From CAAGNP01 sp045595965 (GTDB lineage Bacteria > Bacteroidota > Bacteroidia > Bacteroidales > UBA932), in NCBI GenBank assembly GCA_045595965.1, contig JAZOBN010000029.1, forward strand, positions 1-64,000: a DNA stretch of 64,000 nucleotides. The letters run 5' to 3'. Position numbers and translations under genes: made by a program. The notes under the pieces are model-generated. The model searched no databases and was not told where the DNA came from. It was given only the letters and a program-made list of their open reading frames with translations. The first letter of the stretch is position 1, and every line of letters begins with the position of its first letter. Below, one piece after another: positions 9,625 through 17,946 of the stretch.

Positions 9625-9660
9625 TATGGTGGTAAAACCATCTCCGATTATACCACCATA
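9625..9660 (-). terminator. Terminator after the fimbrillin/FGE-like gene
   Basis: A perfect 10-bp stem (TATGGTGGTA / TACCACCATA) with a 16-nt loop, flanked by A and T runs and followed on the minus strand by ATTTTTTATA. It ends the transcript of the gene at 9682-11019, 22 bp beyond its stop. Confidence 0.65.
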
Positions 9661-9681
9661 AAAAATTATTTTGTAATACTG

Positions 9682-11019
9682 TTATTGGATTACAAGTGCC
9701 AGACGGAAACCGTAATATGCATTTGCATAATAACTATAAACAAAACTGTTTACCTTAATATTATCTGCAGAATCATTGTATGCCCCTCCGCAAATGTACA
9801 TATTAGAGCCTGAATATACTGTTGATGTATATTCTGCAACATTACCCGACATATCAAAAATTCCCAACTCGTTAGGTGCCTTTGTCATCACCTTCTGTTT
9901 TGTTGAAGCATTTGCTGAATACCAGGCTACATCTTCAGGGTTGAAACTGCCAGAATAGGGAGATTCCTGACTCACTTTTCCCCCTTTTGCTGCATATTGC
10001 CATTGCTCTTTTGAAGGGAGTGAAAATGTCATGGAGGTAAGCTGATTCAGTTTGCTGATCCATGTATTTATATTTGAATAAGTGATACTCGAAATAGGAA
10101 GTTTTGATGTATTGGTGGAGGTGGAGGTGTTGACTTTATTGTACAACTCCTCTGTTACTTCACTTTGACCGATCAGGAAGAAACCTGATGCGAGACCTGC
10201 AACAGGGATCATTTTGAATTTGACTCCGTTCACCTTAAACTCAAGACCAATTGACCAGTTCAGAGAGTTTTGTTGGGTAGGGATAGCCATATAACCGCTC
10301 TCACCCTTTTTCAAGACATCTTTTCCACATACACGTGTATATGCGTCATTTGTTGTCAAGATTGAAAGTCTTTTGTCTGTAGTATCTGCGAAAAAGCCAT
10401 ATACATAAGGTGTAGAGGTTGAATCCACTTTCAATGCAATAGTCTTTTTATTTGAGACAAAATTGTTGGTAGTAGGTGAATATGAAGAGTAAGTAGAGAG
10501 CCCCAACAGTTTGACTTGGGTCGATTTTGCTCCGGTAAATCTGATTCTCCCTGTTTTGGGTTTCAGAATAGCAGATACAGACAATGTGTCTGATGCATAA
10601 TTATAAGTAGCATCAAGAGCTTCATATGCAATAGTAGAGTCTACCATTGATACCAGATACTGAGTCTGATATGAAGCGTTTTCAAAATACCTCACTTCAC
10701 AACTCTTGTTTGTACCGGTGGGTACCATTGAGATTTCAAGATTATTGATAACCCACCCTTTTGTTTTTGAGTAAATTGCTGTACCAGGTACAATTTCTCC
10801 ACTGTTCTTGAAGGTAAGGTAGAGCATATCGCCCTCTTTCCAGTTGTTTATGCTGTCATTGGAGGCTTTGGTCAGGACATTATCATATCCGTTTACCTCT
10901 CCATTGAGGAGCATTATAATCTCTTTCTCCCCATTTGGATTGTCGGGTTCAATGACATTACATGAGATCATCCCCATCAAAGAGGCGATAACCATTAAAA
11001 GTGTGCAATTTCTTTTCAT
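9682..11019 (-). CDS. Lipoprotein: fimbrillin-like N-terminus, FGE/SUMF1-like C-terminus
   Basis: The start is taken at MKRNCTLLM because it begins a lipoprotein signal (MGMISC, Cys20) and avoids overlap with the upstream gene; a longer in-frame ORF reaches 11118. The N-terminal 250 residues resemble Mfa/FimA-type fimbrillin-like domains (LLNGEVNGYDNVLTKASND, WKEGDMLYL, then beta-rich sequence), a moderate inference. The C-terminal 150 residues are an FGE-sulfatase (SUMF1) fold: IPVAG, TEELYNKV, SLPSKEQWQYAAKGG, GIFDMSGNVAEYTS, GFRLAL. The paired active-site cysteines of formylglycine-generating enzymes are not seen, so a structural or binding role is likelier, as for the SUMF1-like lipoproteins GldJ/GldK. 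Last gene of its unit. Confidence 0.72.
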   Translation of the reverse strand: MKRNCTLLMVIASLMGMISCNVIEPDNPNGEKEIIMLLNGEVNGYDNVLTKASNDSINNWKEGDMLYLTFKNSGEIVPGTAIYSKTKGWVINNLEISMVPTGTNKSCEVRYFENASYQTQYLVSMVDSTIAYEALDATYNYASDTLSVSAILKPKTGRIRFTGAKSTQVKLLGLSTYSSYSPTTNNFVSNKKTIALKVDSTSTPYVYGFFADTTDKRLSILTTNDAYTRVCGKDVLKKGESGYMAIPTQQNSLNWSIGLEFKVNGVKFKMIPVAGLASGFFLIGQSEVTEELYNKVNTSTSTNTSKLPISSITYSNINTWISKLNQLTSMTFSLPSKEQWQYAAKGGKVSQESPYSGSFNPEDVAWYSANASTKQKVMTKAPNELGIFDMSGNVAEYTSTVYSGSNMYICGGAYNDSADNIKVNSFVYSYYANAYYGFRLALVIQ

Positions 11020-11032
11020 ATATTTATAATTT

Positions 11033-13234
11033 TTAATTGTCAAAGTTCTTATCATCTTTATATCCATCTTTATCGATATCCTGTTTGTATCTGGAATCGT
11101 TGTCATAATCTTCATCATCCATATATCCTTCTATAGATATTTTGAATTTGAATGTGAAGATTGAGTCCCAGTTGGTATCCTCTTTATAGCTGACGAGTTT
11201 TATTGAGAGACCCTCCTGGCTATATACATCCCAGTCTGTATCTTCTCCATACCCCTCTTTAATAACAAAAGTCTTCCCTTTGGCTGTCTGAATAACAGGG
11301 ATCTGGAGAGACATCTTTCCATCCTTGAGATCTGTCATCACTATCTTGATTGCCCCTTCTCTATGCTGGTCACCTTTGTTTTCAGATGCAGTCACATTGA
11401 AATGGCCATTAGTGATATCTGAGACCTCAAACCAACTTCCATTGATTTTGGTAATTGAAATATCTCCATCTGTATGAATGGTGATGTCATTTGACTTACC
11501 ACCTTTATCAAAGAATAGGATATACTGTTGGTCTACCTCCAGAAATCTTCCATCCTGATAGATATAAATCTTGATTTTTTTACCCGAATCTGAGGTAATT
11601 GTAACTGAACCACTACGTTTATTTACAGATGGGTTATCTTCTACAGTTACAGTAATGGTCCCATTTCGTCCGGTCCCCGATTCTTTGGAGAGTTTCAGCC
11701 AAGAAGCCTTGTCATCTACCTTTGCACTCCAGCTGCTGTCACTTGTGCTGATCTCAATATCAAGTTTACCCCCTTTAGAACTGAAGGTGTTTGCATCTTT
11801 GCTGTTTACGATAAAATACTTCCCTCTCTGTTTGATGGTAATATCATAACTCTTGGTACCGACATTAAGGGTTACAACACCAATTCTCTCATCATCCCCT
11901 TTGTTCTCTTGAAGTTTGACTTTAAGGACCCCATTTCCTTTGGAATTGGTGGGAGATACACTCATCCAGGTAGCATCGGTATGTGCCCCCCAGGTAGTAG
12001 CACTCTCAATATTGATGGAAATTGTCTGGGCAGAATCGAGACATTCGTAGTAATCTTGACCATAAGCAAAATGTTGACCTGACTGCGCCACTTTCAATGA
12101 ACAAGTCAATGAAATATTATCTGCTTTTAGTACAATATATCCCGATCTTTCTACAACATCCGGGTTTTCTGCAGATTTTACAGATACATTAAGTGTATCT
12201 TTCCCTGACGAAGGGGTTACAGTCAACCATGATGGTTTGGTAAGGATACGCCATGAGGAGTTGCTCAATACTTTGACACTCTTTGTCTCTTCCCCCGCAG
12301 ACATTGTCAGAGAGGTGGGTTCAGATTTCAGGAAGTACCCCTCCTGAGTTACTGGAATACTTAGAATATCTTTTGAATTTATCTGAAAATCCACATAACC
12401 GCTCCTTGAGGAGATACTTGTATTGGGAGAAACAGAGACCTTAAGTACTTTCTCCCCTGGGGTTCCTGATGAAGGAGAAACAGATATCCAGGTCTGGTCT
12501 GATGATGCTTTCCAATTGGCATCAGCATTAATCTTCAGTGAGTACTCACCTGCTGAATTCTTGAACTCCAACTTCTTCACAGCAGTTGTGATTGTTGCAG
12601 CTGATTGTGTGACGGTAACTGCTGTACTCGAGGAATTTCCTTCCGGATAGATGTACAAAGTAGCACTTCTGGAACTTCCTGTCTCATTTGCAAGAACTGA
12701 GACATCTACAGCATTGCTTTTATTTGAAAGTGTGATCCAGGATGCACTTTCAGAGATTGTCCAGTTGCAATTGCTCTCTATTTTCAGAACTTGTGTAGAT
12801 GGGGCACCCGCAAATGTCATAGTTGTCTTTTCCGGAGTTGCGTATGGCACAGCTCTCCCTTGAGAAACAGACAATTCAAAAGACAAATCCCATTTTGTAT
12901 CAGAAGATGGTTCAAGATAGAAAATCCCAGTTCTTGAATTGGTTGTAGAGGGGTTCTCATCAATATTAAGTTTTATTTTTGCAAAACCACTCCCAGACAT
13001 GGGATTAAGGTGAACCCAATTCAGTGAATTTCTGAACTGCCAGCTCACTCCTTGTGCTTCTACGTCGAATGTACCTTCCCCCCTATTACCGGTATCCATG
13101 GTAAATTTATTATGAGAAGGGAACATATATACCAACTCATTCGCGGGATAGTACCCTTCATGTAATCCCGGATCATCTGTGCATGACACCAGAAGAAAGG
13201 CTATCAGAATCGTATATAAATATTTTATTTTCAT
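11033..13234 (-). CDS. Lipoprotein with seven BACON domains and an acidic tail
   Basis: The start MKIKYLYTI gives a lipobox signal (FLLVSC, Cys18) and places the gene 4 bp after its neighbour; a frame extension reaches 13255. The rest of the roughly 733-aa protein is about seven beta-sandwich repeats of 80-95 residues, each with the BACON pattern: a Trp in the first half (SWQF, NWTI, NWKAS, SWRI, TWGAH, SWSAK), a W(I/L/M)xxSPxSG-like turn, then RSG and a VTQ-type ending. BACON domains occur in surface glycan- and mucin-binding proteins of Bacteroidota. The C-terminal 30 residues are very acidic and repetitive (DDEDYDND, DIDKDGYKDD), recalling calcium-binding DxDxDG loops. No enzyme domain is present. 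Confidence 0.85.
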   Translation of the reverse strand: MKIKYLYTILIAFLLVSCTDDPGLHEGYYPANELVYMFPSHNKFTMDTGNRGEGTFDVEAQGVSWQFRNSLNWVHLNPMSGSGFAKIKLNIDENPSTTNSRTGIFYLEPSSDTKWDLSFELSVSQGRAVPYATPEKTTMTFAGAPSTQVLKIESNCNWTISESASWITLSNKSNAVDVSVLANETGSSRSATLYIYPEGNSSSTAVTVTQSAATITTAVKKLEFKNSAGEYSLKINADANWKASSDQTWISVSPSSGTPGEKVLKVSVSPNTSISSRSGYVDFQINSKDILSIPVTQEGYFLKSEPTSLTMSAGEETKSVKVLSNSSWRILTKPSWLTVTPSSGKDTLNVSVKSAENPDVVERSGYIVLKADNISLTCSLKVAQSGQHFAYGQDYYECLDSAQTISINIESATTWGAHTDATWMSVSPTNSKGNGVLKVKLQENKGDDERIGVVTLNVGTKSYDITIKQRGKYFIVNSKDANTFSSKGGKLDIEISTSDSSWSAKVDDKASWLKLSKESGTGRNGTITVTVEDNPSVNKRSGSVTITSDSGKKIKIYIYQDGRFLEVDQQYILFFDKGGKSNDITIHTDGDISITKINGSWFEVSDITNGHFNVTASENKGDQHREGAIKIVMTDLKDGKMSLQIPVIQTAKGKTFVIKEGYGEDTDWDVYSQEGLSIKLVSYKEDTNWDSIFTFKFKISIEGYMDDEDYDNDSRYKQDIDKDGYKDDKNFDN

Positions 13235-13238
13235 ATTA

Positions 13239-15263
13239 TTAGAAGAATAAGCCAAGACCCATACTAATCCTTAAACCATTAGTCCAGTCTTTAATTCTTG
13301 AAGATGAATCATATAATTGCTGATATTGGTCTGACATGCTGATCGGCAATTGATACTCTGCCCCCACATAGAAATCGAAACTTGGTGAGATTGCAAAACT
13401 CAATTTTCCACCCATAGGGAATGTAAATGCATGAGAACTGTCAGTAGAATCACTATCCTGTAGCTTTCCATTGACAGAAATATAATTGATACCTATTTGA
13501 GGGGTAACCCTTAAACGGCTCAAAATTATTATTCCATATCCCACTTTATAACTTTGAAGATTCGCTGAGTAATCGTACTGATAATAATAGAAAGTATTAT
13601 CATATTCATCGTACCTATGCCAATATACAGGTTCGTCTTTGCTGAACAGCATTTGATAGCTGAATTCAAAGTTAATGTTTCTCCAGTAACCGCCTAAGGT
13701 GAGGCCACCCCATGATTCACCACCCAATGAGATAAGATAATCTGCTGTCATATATGCTCCATCAGGGTAGTAATATCGCTTGGCCATCTTGACATTGACT
13801 GTCTGATATGGCTCGGTAACATTTATTTTTTTATGGTACTTTCTGTAACCTCTTGCTGTCAGATCAAGAACGTGTTCACCCGATACAAGTTCAAATGTAG
13901 TACCGCTCTGAACCTGGCCATCAACAGAAATTGATGCCCTGTAGGGAGCTCCGACGATGCTTACCTGATAAATGTTTGAAAGAGAGAAATACTCATTGAG
14001 TGTTGCATTTTTGTTGATTGTAATTACCTTTTCAACACTCTTGTAACCAGGTTTCTCCACTTTTACTTTATATGTCCCAACCAATAAAGTATAAGTATTA
14101 TCGTTACTGTTTAGCGGTTTGATAGCAGGTTTCGGCTCTATTGAAATAGTTGCATTTGAAACATTGGTATTCAACTTCAGGATCCCGTAAATAGGTTGGG
14201 GAGGATCGAGTTTTATATTTGTCTCAGATGATTCTGTAAAGTTAAGACTGGTAAATGATGATTCGTGACTTTGGAGTCTTGCCTCTATATCATAAAATCC
14301 ATATTCCAGCCTTCCACTCCAGCTGCCATTCCCTTTTTTCTGTTTGTTGACATATATCTCTGCATTATTTGGAACCTGTATCACTACATCCTTGTAATTT
14401 GGAACCATTTGTGGAGACAAATTCAGGGCAATACTATCCTCAATAACCACATTTGTTATATATGACTTATAAAAAGGCTTGGTGATCATCACATCGTAAC
14501 TGCCACTCTTCAGATTTATCTTTTGGAATTTCGATCCCTCTGTCATCTGAAATTTCTTGTCTGCGATAGAGTCACGAATTGTGATAGTCTCATCCCCTTC
14601 CCCATTTACAACAAGCCATCCGAAATTTTGCTTCAATGCCACATTCAATTTATACACAGAGTCTGGCTGGGTAAGGATGACATAATTGATTTGAGGGTGA
14701 TAATTTTCGGCAGAAATCTGGACAGTGTGTGTTCCACACAATGGTTTCAAACTGAATACCCCTTTCTGTTTCTGCTGAGCAGGCATACCATCGACCTCCA
14801 CTTGTGCATCTGCAGGATATACTCTGATCTCAAGTTGTTGCTTTTTTGTAGGGTCAAAGCCTCCTGAAACACAGTCAAATTTCATCCTGTAGACAGCACC
14901 TGGCTTGAGAACTGCAGAGAATACCGGTATTTTCTTGTACTCGTGGCATGAAAATGTGAAATTCTTTGCAGTCGCAGGGACATAGAACCATATCTCACCA
15001 TTCTCCTTCTCCACTCTCTCTCTAAGGCCAACACCTCCCACATCCAACATAAGTTTGTTTTTAGGTGGGTGGGTGGTACTTACCTTGATAAGGGCACACA
15101 GGTTATTATTCCAGTCTTTGACAGGATAATAAATTTTTGCATCCTGATCTCTCTCATCGATGTGCAAATCTTCAATAATCCTGATATCCAATTCACTCTG
15201 TCCGAAAAGAGATATCGGACAGAGGAAGGAGATCAATACTAAAAATATTGATAGTTTTTTCAT
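13239..15263 (-). CDS. Exported PEGA-domain protein with C-terminal beta-barrel-like region
   Basis: A 674-aa protein with a signal peptide (about 1-21, ending LFGQ). The N-terminal domain is shared with two cluster paralogues (DQDAKIYYP, LCALIKV, LMLDVGGVG, IWFYVP). A row of PEGA-like repeats follows (YPADAQVEVDGMP, NNAEIYVNKQKKGNGSW, YRASISVDGQV). The last 170 residues alternate polar and aromatic residues in beta-like strands (GGLTLGGYWRNINFEFSYQ, VGYGIIILSRLRVTPQIGI) and end in Phe (GLGLFF), the usual signature of outer-membrane barrels. This paralogue may therefore insert in the outer membrane. The upstream LPP20-like gene is 20 bp away. Confidence 0.8.
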   Translation of the reverse strand: MKKLSIFLVLISFLCPISLFGQSELDIRIIEDLHIDERDQDAKIYYPVKDWNNNLCALIKVSTTHPPKNKLMLDVGGVGLRERVEKENGEIWFYVPATAKNFTFSCHEYKKIPVFSAVLKPGAVYRMKFDCVSGGFDPTKKQQLEIRVYPADAQVEVDGMPAQQKQKGVFSLKPLCGTHTVQISAENYHPQINYVILTQPDSVYKLNVALKQNFGWLVVNGEGDETITIRDSIADKKFQMTEGSKFQKINLKSGSYDVMITKPFYKSYITNVVIEDSIALNLSPQMVPNYKDVVIQVPNNAEIYVNKQKKGNGSWSGRLEYGFYDIEARLQSHESSFTSLNFTESSETNIKLDPPQPIYGILKLNTNVSNATISIEPKPAIKPLNSNDNTYTLLVGTYKVKVEKPGYKSVEKVITINKNATLNEYFSLSNIYQVSIVGAPYRASISVDGQVQSGTTFELVSGEHVLDLTARGYRKYHKKINVTEPYQTVNVKMAKRYYYPDGAYMTADYLISLGGESWGGLTLGGYWRNINFEFSYQMLFSKDEPVYWHRYDEYDNTFYYYQYDYSANLQSYKVGYGIIILSRLRVTPQIGINYISVNGKLQDSDSTDSSHAFTFPMGGKLSFAISPSFDFYVGAEYQLPISMSDQYQQLYDSSSRIKDWTNGLRISMGLGLFF

Positions 15264-15283
15264 GGTTTGACAATGTCAATTTT

Positions 15284-17248
15284 CTAAAAATCGCCAGGGC
15301 CAAACAATCCGAAGTTAGGGTCTGGCTCTGGTTGCCATGTTCTTACGTGGATAATCGGATGTCTGTAATCATTCACATCCACAACAATAAGAAGATAACC
15401 TGTATCACCATAGTTTGAAGAGAAATAATCCTGCTTGATTTCAATACAGAACACCTCTCTGTCGCCCCTACCCATCTTTGACACATTTACATTGGAGAAT
15501 ACGAGATTTACATACTCTTTATTGTTGAAACTTCTTTTCAGATTGGCAATATATTCACCCTTAGTCTGTTTGTTGTAAACAATATGATTAGGATTCCTTA
15601 GACCAATCTGGTTCTCTACGTTAGTAGTCTTTACCACTCTACCGGTGATAATGAGTGCATCTTCAGAGAAGATTGAATTAAGGTAATCGATCCTTTTTAG
15701 GGCAAAAGCAGTTTTATAGTTCTCAAGGAAATTTATGATGATCATCTTTGCACCTTCAGTGTATAGAGGCATGCTTGTAATCTCATCTACAGTTGCTTTC
15801 TCAAGTGCAAACTGCAGTGATTCAATTTTACCATCCTCATTGAATTCAAAAATGACGTTCTCGACAAATTTCTTATTGTTGGAGAATGAGAACTGCATCG
15901 GAATACTACGGCAGAAGTAGATATCATTGAATTTCATCACTTCAATGTACTCCTCAAGTTTGACACCATTAGTAAGGAGCAGTTTGGCATTACCGAATTT
16001 TAACAATTTCTGATATACATCATAACCCTCTGGAGTGAAGAGAGTCTGATCTATCATATCGTAGTTTTTCTGTGCAATGACATCTATCACTTTCTGAATA
16101 GAATTGATATAAGGGAGCTTGTCCTCTACCGAAGAGACCTTATAAGAACCGACATTGCTGATATGATTTACAGAGTTGTGCTCATCAATAATATGGTAAT
16201 ACTCCTCAAAATGTGATACCACAGATTCGGGAACAACCATAGCTTGTTTTTTACGTCTGCTGGATTTGTTCTGAGTCTGCATTTGTGCTTGCATTTGAGC
16301 CTGCTCCTGCTGGATCTTCTTGATCATAGGGACAATGGGAATAGCATTTTTCCATGCATTCTCATATGTAATAGGATCAATGAATTGTGACATTGTTTGC
16401 AAATCAGAATCTACACTCATTTCAGACTCATACGAGTATTGGATCATGAAATTTACCTTTTCAGGAATAGCATTTGCTCTGAATTCCAACGATCCGTTAC
16501 CATCTCTTGCATGGACCATATCACTCCAACCAATACCATCAAAATAGAGGTAATCAAGTGATGTAACAGTTTTTCCATCATAAGTGATAGATACTGTTCC
16601 ACTTGTATTATCGCTCGATGTAAAATCATTGAATGTGAATTGGATATCATCAAGAATAGAATTCATCTTCTGATGTACCCAAAGACTTGCACGTTGCCTG
16701 CCATCCGCTCTGGAATCATAGTGTAGAGTATCGGCAACCAATGTTTTAGTAAGAAGTTGTCCCCAATAATAATACTTCAAAGCAACGTCAAATTTCAAGT
16801 CCTCTTCAGCCTGTTCTGCAAGAGTCAACATCTCAAGCACCTTTCTCTCCCTCTCCTTAAAAGTCCTCTGCACTTCAGATTTCAAGACATATCTCATAAC
16901 CTTGAACACCTTAGGTCCATTCTGGAGCACCCTCTGATGACAATTGTTGAGTGATACCTGAGAATAGGTATTGACAAGATTCTCTGTTGTCATTGATGTC
17001 ATCGAGACGCCATTAACACTCTCTTTTCGGCGGATCATATCAACTTCAGATGTAACAAAGACCTGAAGTTGTTGAGATATCAGCGACAAAGCAAGACGGT
17101 CCGCTTCTGCAGCCGACCGTCCTTCACCTTCGCCGAAGATATAATTTCCCGAATTTACAATCTCCTGATAAGTTTGACCGTTGACAGGGAGAACAAATCC
17201 CAAGAAAAAGAAACCAATCAGAGAGAAGATTCGCGTATGTATCTTCAT
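15284..17248 (-). CDS. Exported LPP20-like protein, 654 aa
   Basis: A signal peptide (about 1-25, ending VNGQ) precedes an LPP20-like region (about 30-130: GNYIFGEGEGRSAAEADRL, LALSLISQQLQVFV), the domain of the small lipoprotein encoded just upstream. Next comes a predicted helical stretch (about 130-170, ERKVLEMLTLAEQAEEDL), a beta-rich middle, a short Gln/Met-rich coiled coil (IQQEQAQMQAQMQTQNKSS), and a long C-terminal domain of unknown type. No catalytic motif is evident. It is 9 bp downstream of the small LPP20-like gene, so the two are probably made together. Confidence 0.7.
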   Translation of the reverse strand: MKIHTRIFSLIGFFFLGFVLPVNGQTYQEIVNSGNYIFGEGEGRSAAEADRLALSLISQQLQVFVTSEVDMIRRKESVNGVSMTSMTTENLVNTYSQVSLNNCHQRVLQNGPKVFKVMRYVLKSEVQRTFKERERKVLEMLTLAEQAEEDLKFDVALKYYYWGQLLTKTLVADTLHYDSRADGRQRASLWVHQKMNSILDDIQFTFNDFTSSDNTSGTVSITYDGKTVTSLDYLYFDGIGWSDMVHARDGNGSLEFRANAIPEKVNFMIQYSYESEMSVDSDLQTMSQFIDPITYENAWKNAIPIVPMIKKIQQEQAQMQAQMQTQNKSSRRKKQAMVVPESVVSHFEEYYHIIDEHNSVNHISNVGSYKVSSVEDKLPYINSIQKVIDVIAQKNYDMIDQTLFTPEGYDVYQKLLKFGNAKLLLTNGVKLEEYIEVMKFNDIYFCRSIPMQFSFSNNKKFVENVIFEFNEDGKIESLQFALEKATVDEITSMPLYTEGAKMIIINFLENYKTAFALKRIDYLNSIFSEDALIITGRVVKTTNVENQIGLRNPNHIVYNKQTKGEYIANLKRSFNNKEYVNLVFSNVNVSKMGRGDREVFCIEIKQDYFSSNYGDTGYLLIVVDVNDYRHPIIHVRTWQPEPDPNFGLFGPGDF

Positions 17249-17257
17249 GACTGATTA

Positions 17258-17860
17258 CTACTTATTGAATTCTTCTTCCAAAGAAGCTTTGAATTGATCG
17301 CGGTTGTATTCGATTTTAACTCTTTGTTCGTCGTTGATTAGCTGATCAACTTTTGCTTGTTTCTCAATCTGAGCAATGATTGTTTCAACTTCGATTTCAA
17401 CACCTGACCATGCTTCGATTTCACCGTTTGCCAACTGATATTGTTCAGTTTTGCGAACTTTTGCACCTTGAACAAGGTTCTGGCTCAACTGTTGGATATA
17501 GTTTTCATCTTTACCTTCAGCATCTTTTGCTCTTTGAACACCTTCTGAAGAGACAGCAGAAACATCATATTTACCTCTGTAAAGCTCTACAGCAGCTTTG
17601 ATTTTAACAGAAATCTGGTTAGAAAGTTCTGCTCTTGCCATAGCAGCTGAGTTCATGTTAGCGTAACCGATCTCATGATCAGTATAAGCGCCAGCAGCTC
17701 TAAGAACGCCTACAGGAGCATTGTTTGCCCACTCTTGTACTTCGTTCAATTCAAGTTTAACACGACTTTTGTTAGCAGCAACTTGTGCAGGTGAACCGCA
17801 TGAAGTCAAAATGAAAGAAATTGCCAATACAGCAAGTGAAATGAAAGTAATTTTTTTCAT
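17258..17860 (-). CDS. Small LPP20-family lipoprotein
   Basis: A 200-aa lipoprotein (lipobox ILTSC, Cys21). The LPP20-like domain shows the conserved GAYTDHEIGYANMNSAAMAR segment and an alternating helix/strand pattern; the C-terminal 35 residues are charged and helical. LPP20 was first described as an outer-membrane lipoprotein of Helicobacter; its molecular role is unknown. The gene has its own promoter candidate in the 86-bp gap upstream. Its codons look more biased than its neighbours' (many AAA, GCA, ACT), which could mean high expression. It leads the unit that runs on to 9682. Confidence 0.78.
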   Translation of the reverse strand: MKKITFISLAVLAISFILTSCGSPAQVAANKSRVKLELNEVQEWANNAPVGVLRAAGAYTDHEIGYANMNSAAMARAELSNQISVKIKAAVELYRGKYDVSAVSSEGVQRAKDAEGKDENYIQQLSQNLVQGAKVRKTEQYQLANGEIEAWSGVEIEVETIIAQIEKQAKVDQLINDEQRVKIEYNRDQFKASLEEEFNK

Positions 17861-17909
17861 AATAGATAATGTTATGTTAGTTAATATTGTGTTCGGAAGA
17901 AGTATGGTA

Positions 17910-17917
17910 CAAAGTTA
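17910..17917 (-). promoter_or_regulatory. Putative -7 box for the LPP20-led unit
   Basis: TAACTTTG on the minus strand fits TAnnTTTG and sits 49 bp before the LPP20 gene, in the only long gap of the upstream half of the cluster. Confidence 0.5.
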
Positions 17918-17946
17918 TAAAAAAAATGGTTTGAACTAATTATTTT

